From Gonatopus flavifemur (Eukaryota > Arthropoda > Insecta > Hymenoptera > Dryinidae): DNA of 64,000 bases. The stretch's first letter is position 1. Each line of letters begins with the position of its first letter. Of the stretch, positions 50,261 through 62,214 are shown piece by piece. The stretch covers positions 28,538,001 to 28,602,000 of the forward strand of contig JAFFJZ010000002.1 of NCBI GenBank assembly GCA_018340375.1, read 5' to 3'. Made by a program: the position numbers and the translations under genes. Under the pieces are notes generated by a model. That model ran no database searches. It saw only the letters and a program-made list of their open reading frames with translations, and was not told the DNA's origin.

Positions 50261-53200
50261 ATGACTTCGATGTTCGATCAGTACGAACAAGCATCCCAGA
50301 GATCAAAACAAGTTGTTCCACCTCCTATTCGCCCAGATATTGTGAGTAACTTTTTACAATTCAATTTTGATTTTCTTCTCTGATTAAATCATTTTTTTGT
50401 TGCATGCCTTTTCAGAGTACAGCTGGATTTATACAAATGAAATTACAAGACGATGGGCCGATCTTTACCAAACAGAAAGTCAACTTCTTATCAACCGATA
50501 CAATTCTACATTTCTGTGCGAGTAGTAATTTCATTGTCATTGCTATGGCAAATAATATTATACTTAGAATCGACATGAAACAACCTGATAAACCAGAAGG
50601 TAGTAATCATTGTATATACACTTGGAAAATATCAATTCTTATTTACTATTCTTATTCAAACTGACATAAAGCGTATTCTCAATGTTTGTCACAAATCGTT
50701 GCTTTGAAAGTTTGAAGAATTTGATACTGAAATTAATTTTGTATGTTATTTTTTCTATTCAACAGAAATAGATATATCGAAATATGCGATGAATATGAAA
50801 ATGTCAGGGTTATTTTTGGATCCTTTGGGTTATCATTTATTGATAACTTTTGTCGCAAAACACGGAGATACTCCTTTGCCTGAATTATTTTATTTGCATA
50901 GGAAAGCAACGAAATTGAAACAGGTCAATATGTTGTAAAAATGAAAAAAAGATGACTCCAAGAATTGTTTTTTTCAAACTATCAATTTTCAGGCTGGAAA
51001 ATTTAAAGGTCATGAGATTACAGCGGTAGGGTGGAATTTCTGCAATACTTCTCAAGTAACGTCCGGTCCAATTCTGATAGGTACTTCCAAGGGATTGATT
51101 TTTGAAACTGAAATTGGTTTGGATGGTGATAAAATTTTTAATACCAGTCTAGAACAATATTGGCGACAAGTGAGTAAACAAGATACATGAGTTAGATCTT
51201 AGAAAAGTTACAAAACAAAATTCCCTCATTGTTTTGTGTTCATTGTTCCTCTAAGCTTCCCAACTATTTATCTCTTTATGGCGCTAAAGAGGTAGAAGGA
51301 TTGGTGAGTTTGAAATAACAAAGTATTTTAAGAGCGTGAAGAATATATTTTGTTGATAAACACGAAATAATGAAAGCTTTTTTGTATTTTTATTATAAAT
51401 ATTTAATTACACAAGAAGATAAATAAATGTCCACGAAGTTTATATGCGATTTTTTTAATCTTCTCGTAGGTGTTTGATATAGGTAGAAATAGTAAACCAC
51501 CGATCACGGGTATAGAATTTCATAGGATACCGGATACCGATAGGTATATGATAATAGTAACAACTCTGATGCGAATTTATCAATACATTGGAACCGTTGC
51601 AAATGTTGAAGAGAAACCCTTGTTACAACAAGTATTTAACAAATATTTAAACATCGATGGTGAATAAATTATTCATACTACTCATATAAAATATGCGATA
51701 CATGGATTTCATCAATAATTTTCATTGCAGAGAGTTTTATTCAGATCATCAGTGCCTTACAGTATTCAAAAATGCAATTTTACTATCCATCTTTGTGCGC
51801 ATTGCCAAAATCTTTTGGTTGGTTGACAGAAACTGGTATACTATACGCTCAAGTAAGTGGAAAGAATTTTATTTTTTTGAGATATCAAGATGAATCTAGA
51901 ATCTTTGTTTCATTTTCAGATTGATACTACAGTCGATCCAAAAAATGTACTAGTTAACCAACAAATGCTTACATGGCCTGAAACGAGTCTTATAGGGAAC
52001 AGTACTTCTCAAACAATAGCAGTACCACTTTCGTTCGTACTAACAGAATTCCATGCCCTGCTATTATATCCAGATCGCGTGAAAGGAATATCTCTGCTCA
52101 ATCAAGAGTTGATTTTTGAAGATATATACAATGATGTAAGTATTAAATTCGTTCGAAATAATAATTTTCGACACTATTCACCGAGGTATTCTTGCATAGG
52201 CATTTGGGAAACTAGTCAACATCACTAAGGATCCTGCGAATCGAACAATTTGGGTGTACAGCGAAAGAGCAGTGTTTAAATATAAAGTACATAAAGAGGA
52301 TAGAAATGTTTGGCAGGTAATGACATAATTTTATGATAATAAATTAATATATCATTTCATGAATATTTGACGTTGATGTATGTTTAATATAGGTTTACGT
52401 GGAAAGAGGGGAATTTGAATTAGCAAAGCAATACTGTAAAGATAATCCTGCTCACATAGATCAAGTATTAGTAAAGCAAGCTGAAATGTATTTCAAAAAT
52501 AAAGAGTGAGTATATTTGATGTAGATTACCTACTGTGCGAATGATTATTCGAAACATCTATTTTATTTGATTTTAGTTACGAGAAAAGTGCTTTGATATA
52601 TGCAGATACTCACTCATCTTTCGAAGAAATTTCCTTGAAGTTCCTTCAAGAATGGGAAATTGAAGCTCTTAAAACATTCCTCAAGAAGGTTCAGCCCTTA
52701 ACATTATCATTTCAATAATCTTTATTCTTGGAATGATTTGAAATGCGTAATAATAATATTGTTTTTTTTATTTTAGAAATTAGAAGGTTTGAAACCTCAC
52801 GATAAAACACAAATAACTATGATTGTGATATGGGTAGTGGAATTATTTATGAATCAAATGGGAACGTTACGAAGTAATCGAACTTCTTATCATCACGATC
52901 CACAGTACATAGAGTTACAAAAACAATTCGATAGTTTCCTCTCCATTCCAAAAGTTGAGGTAATTTAAAATTTAACAAAAATCAATGCAATTTGTCATAA
53001 ATTTGCGATCGATTTTAGGAATGCGTGAAAAGAAATCGGAGTACGATATACGATTTAATGGCGAGCCATGGAGATAAAGATAATCTTATACGTATGACTA
53101 TAATGCATCGCAATTATGAAGAAGTAATACGTCAACATTTATATAAAAATAATTACATAGAAGCTCTCGGAGCATTAAAAAGTCAGGGAAATAAAGAGCT

Positions 53201-54736
53201 TTTCTATCAATTCGCTGCAACCCTTTTACAAGAATTACCACGTCCCACTGTAGCAGTTCTGATTGCTCAAGGTTCTGCATTGAAACCCTCTAAACTCCTC
53301 CCAGCTTTAGTATCGTGCAACAGCGATGAAAAACATGTAAGTGATTTATTCAATTCGTGTGAATTTTCCCTATGAAAAAATTCTTGATGTTTCAGGCTGT
53401 GGAAATAATCAAATATTTGGAATACTGTGTATATAAGCAAAGTTGTCAAGAACAAGCGATTCATAATTTTCTATTATCTTTATACGCTCGTTACAAGCGG
53501 GATGAAGTTATGAGATACATTAGCTCGCAAGGTAAATATTCATATTCAAAGTTGTTGAAGTAATATTCTTCCAAATTTCGACAAATTTCTCAAACGTTCT
53601 TGTGTCTAAGGTCAAGACATAAGTATGGTACATTACGATGTCCACTACGCTCTACGATTATGTCAAGAAGTTAATCTAACCGAAGCGTGCGTGCAATTAT
53701 CCGCTCTACTTGGTTTATGGACTGCTGCTGTAGATTTAGCTTTAACAATCAATGTGGATCTCGCTAAACAAATTGCAGCTATGCCTTCGGATACCGATAA
53801 TGAACTGAGGAAAAAGTTGTGGCTGAAAATAGGTAATTACGAGCAAAAAAAAAGGGGTGAAAGATCTTGTAAGAGTATGAAATTTTGTTGACAGCTGAAC
53901 ATGTGGTACGCGAGCGAGATGATATACAGCAGGCGATGGAATTTTTACAACAATGCGATCTAGTCAGAATCGAAGACATTTTGCCTTTCTTCTCAGATTT
54001 TGTTACAATTGATCATTTCAAAGATGCCATTTGTAATTCCTTACAGGTCTGCAATATTATTTGAAACTAAATATAATACTATACTTTGAATATTTCTTAT
54101 CCATTTTTTCATGATTGTAGGAATACAATCAACATATACAAGATCTGAAAGAAGAAATGGAAGAGGCAACTAAGTCAGCAGAACTTATACGTAAAGACAT
54201 ACAAGCCTTCAGGACGAGGTATATGCATTGAAATTACATCAATCTCTCAATGCAGTTGAATTCAATTTATATCTTTCAGATGCACATACGTTCATGCAAA
54301 AGACACTTGCAATTCTTGTGACGTTCAGTTACTGTTAAGGCCGTTTTACGTATTCCCATGTGGACATAGATTACACGGAGATTGTTTAGTAGCCGCGTTA
54401 ACACCTCTGTTATCGATGGATCAAAGAACCAAATTGGCAGATCTTCAGCGTCAATTGACCGCAGTATCCAGTAGACCGGAAGATACAACTTCGGTTGGAT
54501 CCGCTTCTTTGTCGACCAAAGATCAAATCAAAGCTGATATCGATGAACTTATTGCATCGGAATGTTTGTATTGTGGAGAACTTATGATAGAGTGAGTATT
54601 CGCAATCGATCAATTATCACACGGATTGTAGAGGAGTTGGCAAAAATTATAAAGTTGTCATTTATTTTGTAGATCTATAGATAAACCATTTATCGAAGAA
54701 CAAGATTACGAAAGGGTAATGAAAGAATGGGCTTAG
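50261..54736 (+). CDS. VPS18: VPS18 (Pep3/Deep orange) endolysosomal tethering subunit, 1000 aa, 19 exons
   Basis: Exons 50261-50341, 50416-50599, 50766-50923, 50993-51169, 51256-51303, 51470-51659, 51731-51852, 51920-52135, 52200-52316, 52393-52505, 52577-52688, 52777-52959, 53019-53336, 53396-53531, 53611-53832, 53895-54046, 54121-54218, 54280-54591, 54673-54736; all phases join (1001 codons). VPS18 is a core subunit of HOPS and CORVET, which tether endosomes and lysosomes. Layout: N-terminal beta-propeller (Pep3/Vps18 region, about 30-400), a long alpha-solenoid with clathrin-type repeats (about 590-840), a short coiled coil (about 844-875) and a RING-H2 finger. Its ligands appear as Cys886, Cys889, Cys903, His905, His908, Cys911, Cys971 and Cys974, with CGELMIESIDKPF at the end. 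The human protein is 973 aa. Introns are mostly 60-90 bases. Convergent with MPG, 179 bases apart. Confidence 0.95.
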
Positions 54737-54915
54737 AAAAGTGCAATATCCAATTTTATTACAAAATATAAAGAAAAACGTAAAACATGACATTCTACGC
54801 AACACCTCACAGATTTATGAAATCATTGTAAACGAGTTGCCATGCATTATTTATAATATTTTCCTTTTACTTGTACATAAGATAAACTAATAAATAAACT
54901 AAATCTTGTAAATAC

Positions 54916-55286
54916 TCATTGTTCGGCTTTTTTATCTCGCTTACTAACAGATTTATTACCATAAATATAATACCTTAATGGTTTTTTTGCCCACTCGGGA
55001 CCGTAACTATCAATTCCTATTCTGGCGGAATGAATAATCTTAATTTCATTGTTGTCGGTATTATCGTTTTCCAACCACAGTGATTTCCAGGTACACATAG
55101 AGTATTTGCTATGCTCTTTTCCAAGGCGAAATGCCATACATAATTTCGATGGACCGTTACACAGTTCGTGTGGTTTGAATTCTTTTAACGACATCTTTGA
55201 TTTTCCCTTTGAATTGCGTTCGTTGGCCATGTGTTCCAAGCCCTCCACAGGTTCGACTGCTCTAACGAGTACGGCACATCCTTCAC
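54916..55286 (-). CDS. MPG: MPG terminal exon B (canonical C-terminal lobe)
   Basis: The acceptor TTTTAG precedes GTGAAGGATG at 55286, and the split codon becomes Gly as in the vertebrate protein. It encodes [21 protein letters not shown], a VGVG-like [15 protein letters not shown] and [12 protein letters not shown], all in the order of the known C-terminal lobe, then a stop. Using it requires skipping exon A with a 536 base intron. Confidence 0.85.
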
Positions 55287-57358
55287 CTAAAATCTTGCGA
55301 ATAGATCTTGCTTGGTTTCCGATAGATGCAGAAAAATAAAATTCAAATCGCGAAGGCTCGAGTTTCGCATTGCGAGTCTCTTTGAGTAACGCTAGGGCTT
55401 CCTAACACATAATATCGTGACAATTTGACAGAATTATCGGAAGAATCGATTGCAGATTCGTTATCTAACTTGGGTGCCGCTACGATGACCGTGACTTCAC
55501 GAGACGTATTATGTTCTATCCATAAATCTTTACAAACGGAAATATTTTTCTTGTTAAAATCATCTTTTTCAATGACAAATGCTTGACAAATTTTGGAAGG
55601 ATCGTTGCATAGTTCGTGAGGTTTGTAATGTCTAACAATTTCTTCTATTTCCTTCTCCCCGCTTTCCTTCAATTTCATGTTTCGCAATAATTCCATGTAA
55701 TTAAGCCCGATTAGAGGTTCCACAGCTCGGATTTGTATGTACGATCTTGGTTCTAAATAATTGCATCTTATCTCTTTTATGCTCTGAATTTGGTAATTCA
55801 TTATTTGAATTTTTCCACTCACCTCGGCTTGATATGTTGAAACAATGATACATCCCATACGTCATGTAAACGTAAATAGTTCCAGGTGGCATGTACATCG
55901 GTACATTACGTGGTGTTATCTTGTTTCCATACGTATGAGAAGCTTTATCGATTACTCCCAAGTACGCTTCCGTTTCAACGATTCTTCCTTTTAAAATCGT
56001 CCCATTCTCCAGTCGACGAACTAGTACTTTTCCTATAAAACCGTGAACGATTAACATTAATGTAAAGCGCAGAGACAAAAAGAAGATACGATTTATTTCA
56101 TACCTAACATTTTTTGAGCTAAAGTTTCACAATCGTAGGAATCAAAAAATGAATATGGGAGCCTATTGGAGCATATTTCTGTCTCCTCCGGCGTGAGCGG
56201 TGGATCTTCCAATTGTTTTAATTCTTGTTGCATAGCTTTCAAATCTACGACTGCTCTGAATTTTCCTTTGATAGTCGTTGGTACAAAATCTTCTTTGGAA
56301 TTCTTTTGTCCTGTTGAGAATTATATCGAATCAATGGCTTATATCGCGAAATTCTAAATTATTTTCCCACATTTTGAATGCGGAAAGTCTAAGAAAACAC
56401 ATCCTGATGTATCGTTAAAAGATTTCTAAATATAGTTGTAAAGGAATTTAAAATTCTTCATGGCGAATTAATGATTTAGAATTGATCATGAGTGAAAGTT
56501 TGTTATCTTAGTTTTCTATTTTAAGAATGAAATTTAAAATCAGAAATTTATGGAGAGATGACAGATGAGAAGCAGTTATACGAGTTGTTTGGAGTGTTTT
56601 GATAATTCAATTCTGCAGTTGTTTGTACTTGAATTAACAGTCAATGTCATTATTGCTCTTTATGAGTTAGAAACCTGAAAAGATTTTAATTAAATCAATA
56701 AAATTCTGAATCAACGAACTTGAAGTTGATGAAGAGAAATTAAAATCAGTTATTTTTATTATTTTCTTTTTTTTTGTGATATGTGGAAAGAGTTTACAAA
56801 ACAGTCCTCTATTCATTGGTTTGCGTATTCAGAGTAGGATGAATGTTTCAAAATATCCTTGAAGAGAGGATTTCGATTGTGGAATTTCCCACACAGCATC
56901 ACAGTCCCAGAAGAATTCTAGAACTGTGGTGCTGTGTGGGTTATAACAAGAATATTGTAATCAATTTGACTACAGTTTGAATGTATAACAAGTTTTTCAA
57001 TGAACGATTATATGAAAATACCCACTATTTTTCAATCGTTGAAAATTAAGCCTGCCTTTTGTAGTTTTTATAATTTCATCTTCTTCTATTCGTATATTCT
57101 TGTCATCGAATACATGTTGTAAATTATTTGATTCCATAGACTCCAGTTCACTTTCTTTGTTTGGGACATTGTCACTTTCTGTATTACAATCCTGCAGCGA
57201 AATGAATCACATAAGTATATACATATATGCATATCAAAGAAAATTTTGGTGAAGAATAAACATAAATGATTTACCTTTGATTCTTGTACTGTTTTAATAT
57301 CAATAGATTCATTACACTTGACAGCTTGATTTTTAGAAACAGATCTCGTTCTCTTCAT
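54916..57358 (-). CDS. MPG: DNA-3-methyladenine glycosylase (MPG/AAG) with two alternative last exons
   Basis: Shared minus-strand exons 57358-57275, 57191-57026, 56310-56104, 56032-55823, then either exon A (55752-55343, 330 aa) or exon B (55286-54916, 317 aa); both join in phase at a GT-AG junction. MPG flips out and excises alkylated and deaminated purines in base excision repair. After an acidic N-terminal extension (about 100 aa) the glycosylase core starts at [16 protein letters not shown]. Glu146 (in ETEAYLG) activates water; Tyr148, His157 and Tyr180 stack on the flipped base and Asn190 gates the pocket, all exactly 21 beyond the human numbering. Arg203 of RAVEP comes from the last exon and is present in both versions. 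Exon B keeps the canonical [10 protein letters not shown] and [10 protein letters not shown], so it is the likely standard form. The intron upstream of exon 3 holds a MITE (56888-56940). Confidence 0.92.
55343..55752 (-). CDS. MPG: MPG terminal exon A (diverged C-terminal lobe)
   Basis: Acceptor TTATTTAG precedes AACCAAG at 55752 after a 70 base intron from the shared donor at 55822. The join gives [16 protein letters not shown] with no gap relative to human spacing. It keeps [21 protein letters not shown] and [10 protein letters not shown] but lacks the conserved EWAxKPLR segment, has DPSKI for GPSKL and ends in its own TGA. No AATAAA lies between its stop and exon B, so its message probably runs on through exon B as 3' UTR. 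An open frame of 137 codons maintained with family motifs argues against a dead copy. Confidence 0.8.
56888..56940. mobile_element. 53 bp mini-copy of the CCCACACAGCA family in an MPG intron
   Basis: CCCACACAGCATCACAGTCC pairs with GAACTGTGGTGCTGTGTGGG; TT flanks both sides. It is an internally deleted version of 25614-25722 (both share CAGTCCCAGAAGAATTC). Confidence 0.85.
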
Positions 57359-57463
57359 GTGAATATGGTATGTATAACGATAAACTGGAGGAATAACGAT
57401 CCGATGAGAAAGAATGTCTGTTAAAAAAAGACTCAATTTGAATTGTTTTGAATTTGTTTACAT

Positions 57464-57547
57464 TTACACCGAAGAGGTAAGGTTATGTATGGTATCAGCC
57501 GGCACATCATCTGGAAGTCGATCAAAAACAACATACGACGCGCGCAT
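57464..57547 (-). other. Possible upstream ORF of MPG (27 codons)
   Basis: A CpG-rich stretch upstream of the MPG start codon encodes MMRASYVVFDRLPDDVPADT and ends about 106 bases before the MPG start. It could be a uORF in the 5' leader, an alternative N-terminal exon or chance. No splice link to the MPG start exon was found. Confidence 0.2.
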
Positions 57548-57967
57548 CATCTGTTTTTTAACCCTCTGTTTGGTGGGGGAGAAAATTGATACGTAAGGTG
57601 TGGAAACAATTTTCCCCATATGCAAATTGTAGATATGAATTACAGGTATTGTATTAGAGACCTTTTTTTTTATCGAAATTGTATATTTCATAGCAGGCTT
57701 TCAGACAAGAAAATCAGAATTACGATATACAAGAAAGATGGATATATACCCTGGTGGGAATTGCAGTTGTAAAATTTTTGTATAGAAGCGCTCAGAATAT
57801 TTTTAGAGATTTTCAGAGTAACCTGGAGTTTATAGAGATTGTCAGAAATTTACAGATAATATTCGAATTTGAAGAGGTCTTAGGAGATTCTCAGAAAAAT
57901 ATTTTCATCAGGCTATGTCGGTGCAGCAGGGCTGGGGGGACTTTGAAGATAGAAGAATGGTGGGAAT

Positions 57968-58693
57968 CCCACATAGCACTCGTTGTCTAAAAGATATCTT
58001 TAGAAATAATTAAGAACAATGCAAGAAGTCTTATGCAACATGAATAGACATCTTTTAGAAGTCTTAAACTGTTCTTACTTCTAAAAGATATCTTCAAGAA
58101 TGTTTCCAGAAACCTTTTAAGAATTTCTGAAAGATGACTTCTAGAGAATTCTAAAAGGTGTTTGCAAACGTTCTTGAAGATATCTTTTGAAAGTAGGAAC
58201 AGTTTAAGACTTCTAAAAGGTGGCTATTTTCTAACAGCAAAGTGCTAAGCAAATATCCCACACAGCACATCCACCGATGTCCACGTCGCATCTCCGTGGA
58301 GGCGAGGTGGAAGAAAGAGAGACGTGGATACAAGGTGGAAAGAACGGAGAAGCGACGTGGAGGCGACGGAGAAATGTCCGTGTGCTGTACGGGATGCGGC
58401 AAACTGTTGAAAACACTCAGCAACAGTTTGAAGCAATTTGCAGGGACGTTGCGTCGCCAAATGCGCAACAATATGCTATGAATCTGGGATTTTGGGTTGA
58501 GTTGTTGTCGTGTTGCTGGGAAGTTGCTCGGTTTCATGAAACTCTTAATCACATGCGTAGCAAATTCCCAGCAACTTCGCGTAAATTTAAGAAACAACAT
58601 AAGAGCAATGGTTGCACAGCAACTTTTGTTGTATGGGATTCATGTTGCTAATTGTGTCTGAAGATATCTTTTAGACAATGAGTGCTGTGTGGG
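57968..58693. mobile_element. CCCACACAGCAC element with nested relative
   Basis: CCCACATAGCACTCGTTGTC at the left and the complement of CCCACACAGCACTCATTGTC at the right, arms continuing TAAAAGATATCTT; AT flanks both sides. The interior repeats AAGATATCTTTTAGAAG words. A related element is inserted at 58257-58637. The first part of a third copy lies at 58869-58916. Confidence 0.85.
58257..58637. mobile_element. Nested element with CCCACACAGCA / TGTTGTATGGG ends
   Basis: CCCACACAGCACATCCACC at the left, complement of CCCATACAACAAAAGTTGC at the right, AT on both sides. CpG-rich inner arms (ATCTCCGTGGAGGCGAGG) contrast with the AT-rich host element. Confidence 0.65.
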
Positions 58694-58916
58694 ATCCCTT
58701 TACAGGTAAAATCGACGAAGAATACAAAGAAGGTTAAACGGCCAGACCAAAATTTTTGAGGAAAGAAATGGAAAAAAACGTCCAAGTGCCAGGGGCTTTG
58801 GAGCTGCCGGCTTCATTGACCCCGCCGTTAATCCAACTCTGAGCCCAGGTAATACAGAAGGATCACTACCCACACAGCACTCGTTGTCTGAAAGATAACT
58901 TCAGAAATAATTAACA

Positions 58917-59228
58917 CCTCTATTGAAAATGCCAGGCAGATCCGGACAAAAAATAGTTGTCAGGCTTTGAATGGTCTTTGTCCCAGGAAATCCGATCGAA
59001 AACTGACAAAATTTCTACCTGGTTTTGTCTGGAATCACCAAATTGGAATATCGTATCAAAACCTGACAACATTTTTTGTCAGTTTTTGACAGGATATTCC
59101 ATGTTTAGTGATTTTGGACGAAACCGGGTAGAAATGTTGTCAGTTTTTGACCGGATTTCCTGGAACAAAAACCGTTCAAGGCCTGACAACTATTCTTTGT
59201 CCGGAGTAGTCTGGCATTTTCAGCAGGG
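58917..59228. mobile_element. 312 bp full-length palindrome (MITE)
   Basis: The two halves pair nearly throughout: left TTGAAAATGCCAGGCAGATC, GGACAAAAAATAGTTGTCAG and CCAGGAAATCCGATC each find complements at 59080-59228. Its insertion truncates or interrupts a CCCACACAGCAC copy at 58916. Confidence 0.85.
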
Positions 59229-59334
59229 AAGACAAGTATGTGTTGCACTAAGAACAAAATTTATTGTATGTTCAACAATAAAAGGTCAACAATCTCTTGT
59301 TGCTAGTTCTACGGGAAAGATCTCATAAATTGTA

Positions 59335-59596
59335 ATGAATTCTAGTTATTTCTAGGACAGAAACCGCATGAGATCTAGTACACACACTTGATTTTATACG
59401 GTTTTATGAGATTTTGCAAATGGTTCTAATTGAATCTCATAAAGTTCTCATATAATTTTTGCATTCTTATATGAAATCATATAAAACCCATAAGTTCTAG
59501 GACAGAAACCGCATATAGACTGATGAAAACTTTTTGAAATTCATATAAATTAATGAGATTTATATATGAGAATGTATGGGACTTTTTCAACAGGGT
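59335..59596. repeat. Repeat with two CTAGGACAGAAACCGCAT copies
   Basis: CTAGGACAGAAACCGCAT occurs at about 59353 and 59495 in direct orientation, with CATATAAAACCC/ATGAGATT words between. It ends near TTTTTCAACAGGG, a terminus also seen at 63400. Confidence 0.45.
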
Positions 59597-59732
59597 CTCT
59601 GCAGGGGTGGTACCCACGCAAAATTGGGACTCGTAGATTAATTTCTCCAAGGTCCGAATTTCCACGGTCCTGCATTTACTGTAAATCACATTGGCATTCT
59701 GCTGTTTGGGTGCTGTCCAAATTTTCATATTC

Positions 59733-59946
59733 TTTTAAGAGCATTCCGAAGTCCCAAGCAATCCCAAATCTTTTCCCCACTTTTCCCGAAAACGATTGAA
59801 TAAATCGATACATAATGAGTTGATGCATCTTCTGTGAATCATGAAGAAGATGCATCAACTCATTATTTTTCGATTCATTCAGTCGTTTTCAAGAAAAGTA
59901 GGGGGAGAAATTTGGGATTTCTTGGGACTTCGGAATGCCTTTAAAG
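59733..59946. mobile_element. 214 bp palindromic element
   Basis: TTTAAGAGCATTCCGAAGTC at the left pairs with the complement of TTTAAAGGCATTCCGAAGTC at the right; the centre holds GATGCATCAACTCATTAT and its complement. Confidence 0.8.
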
Positions 59947-60419
59947 GCCATGGAGCATTAGAAAACGGACACAATTTTGCTACGTAGTTTTAAAATAACT
60001 AACAAATTTTAAATATAGAGCAATAAAGTGCACTGCTGGGATTCGGCTCTAAATATAAACCCAAAACTCAAAACATATTCCTAAACCTGACAAATCAAGT
60101 TATAAAAATTATTGACATTTGTAGGTAATCGTTTGCATGATTCTTATGAATCATTCGCAGTTCCAACTTCATATTCAAAGCTCAATTTTAGCAGCGTCCT
60201 GCATCACTGCGGATTTGTATTTATTGCTTAGTTGAGCAGAAAGTACGTGGGAAAATGTTGCCCTTTCCTTGAAAGACTCCATGGTTCTTAATCGAATTTT
60301 TTTCCTACACTCTCAGTTGCTTGCTTCATTTTCATCAGGAAAGTAGATTTGTCGAGGAATCGGCGTTGGAGCAACGGAGAAGTCTTGAAGATCGTTGAAT
60401 ACACTTATACTGTTTGGCG

Positions 60420-60787
60420 CCCTTGTGAAAATATTTCTACGCCAAAAACTACGCCTAAATACTGCATTTCGGACACTTCCGTAAAAAAACGTAGAAAATT
60501 CTACGCACTTTTACGTCAAAGTACGCCAATCTATGACCAAGAGTTTCACCCGTATACTGTGGTGTGAAAATGTGTAGAAATACGTAGGATGACATAAACT
60601 CTCGGACTTTGTACGCCAAATTTACATATTTCTACTCCCCTGATTCAATTTCGCGCATTTTCTGCACAAATATTCATACTTTTGTCTATGCCTAATTACG
60701 TGAAACTATGCCAAGCTGTGGGGCGTAGATTGACGTAATATTTCGTAGTTTTTGGCGTAATTTGGCGTAGAAATATTTTCACAAGGG
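60420..60787. mobile_element. MITE with CCCTTGTGAAAATATTTC ends
   Basis: CCCTTGTGAAAATATTTCTA is present identically at both ends in inverse orientation, continuing CGCCAAA. The interior has many CGTAGAAAT / TACGCC words. Confidence 0.85.
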
Positions 60788-61292
60788 TGGTTCAGTAATT
60801 TTTGAAAAAAGCGCGAGATTTCATGATTAAGATGGTGTAAATATTCAAAAAATTACTATTTATCTCTTGAAATATTCATAAAATTTCATTAAAATTTTCT
60901 ATCAAAAGAGAAAATCTAATCAATGCCAATGAATTCAGTCATCGAGGTTACATTTAATTGAGGTATGAATTCCAGTTTCTGAGAAGACGAGATCAATTTA
61001 CTGATCAAAATGTATGGAGAATTATTGTAGTGAATGGATTTTTTCAATACTTACGATACATGTGGATTGATTTACGAATAACGGTTTCAACCAGGTGAGA
61101 TTTTTCTTCAAAATTTCTGGTTCAATCGATTTAAAAGTCTGTTTATGTTGCGATGTCGAATTATTGAAGGTTAACGATTGTCGTGTAAATTATAAGTATA
61201 ATTTGAAGATAAGAAGAAGTGTTCGTTTTTGTTTTTTCGTAACCATTTAGGGTGAACTGCTGTAGATCAACCACTCATCAAAGAAGTAACTA

Positions 61293-61507
61293 CACTGTAA
61301 AAAATGTGGGGAGTTTCCCTTCATACTGTTGGTGGATTTTGTCCCCTCATCGTGGAGAGATTGTTTTTCCATCAAAAATTAGGGATTTTTCCACCACTTT
61401 GAAGGATTATTTTGTTTTTTGGGTGTTGATTCCGCCACAAATGAAGGAGAAGTCCACCAAAGTATGGTAAAAAATTCCCGATCTGTGGAGGAACTTTTCG
61501 TACAGTG
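61293..61507. mobile_element. 215 bp TA-flanked MITE
   Basis: CACTGTAAAAAATGTGGGG at the left, complement of CACTGTACGAAAAGTTCC at the right, TA on both sides; interior words GGTGGA and CTCCACC. Confidence 0.65.
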
Positions 61508-61679
61508 TATTAAAAATTTCTGCTACCTTAAAATAATTTGTTTGTTTTCACGATGGAAGTAGCTTTTTATGAAAACAAGCGAATTATTTCAATGTTGCAG
61601 ACATTTATAATAGTTACTTCTTTTATGCATCGTTTATCTACTAGGTAGTTCACGCTGATCCACTCTCTTCACAGTACAA

Positions 61680-61954
61680 CCCAGAAAACAAAGTGGTCCA
61701 ATGATTGTACAATCATGAACACTTTGAAGTCGTTCACGATTTTACAATTAACTATATGATAAGTTGACACATTATTGACCAATGATGCATGCATTGAAGA
61801 CTACTGCAACTGTGGAGCATCAATGATTGTACAATAATTGATAGTATTCACGCATTAGCCATTCTGATAGTACAACCATTGGTCAATTGTTCATGCATCA
61901 TTATTATGTCCATCAGATTGAGCGATCGTGGACTCGTTCGTTTTGTTTTCGGGG
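61680..61954. mobile_element. CCCAGAAAACAAAG element, copy 1
   Basis: Begins CCCAGAAAACAAAGTGG and ends TTTGTTTTCGGGG, flanked by AA. It is nearly identical along its whole length to 62526-62797 in the same orientation, differing by scattered substitutions and one 3-base ATT. Confidence 0.85.
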
Positions 61955-62214
61955 AACTACCATACATATTAGGTGAAAATCGGATGATATTTGATTAAAA
62001 TCAAATCGTTGTACCATCCGATTGGGGAAAATTTTTCTAAATCGGATAATGTGGAAAAGAAAATTTCGTAAAAAATTGAATGAATAGTCTGCCAAGCCAG
62101 CAAAATCAAGGCAGTGCTTTTAGCAGCGTTGCTATCATCCACTTATACATTCAAAAGCGTCTTGTACGTACAGGACTGGATTTATGTATGGAAATAGGAG
62201 CGACTTGGTAGTGT

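Noticed and set aside
55753..55773. Alternative acceptor for MPG exon A (TAAAAG before AGATAAG, start 55773)
   Set aside because: It is also in phase but adds seven residues before RAVEP and leaves a 49-base intron. The TTATTTAG acceptor at 55753-55754 keeps the conserved spacing.
58151..58651. Frames of 60-149 codons on both strands at 58.2-58.6 kb
   Set aside because: All lie in the CpG-rich nested element and overlap each other on opposite strands, typical of stop-poor composition rather than coding.
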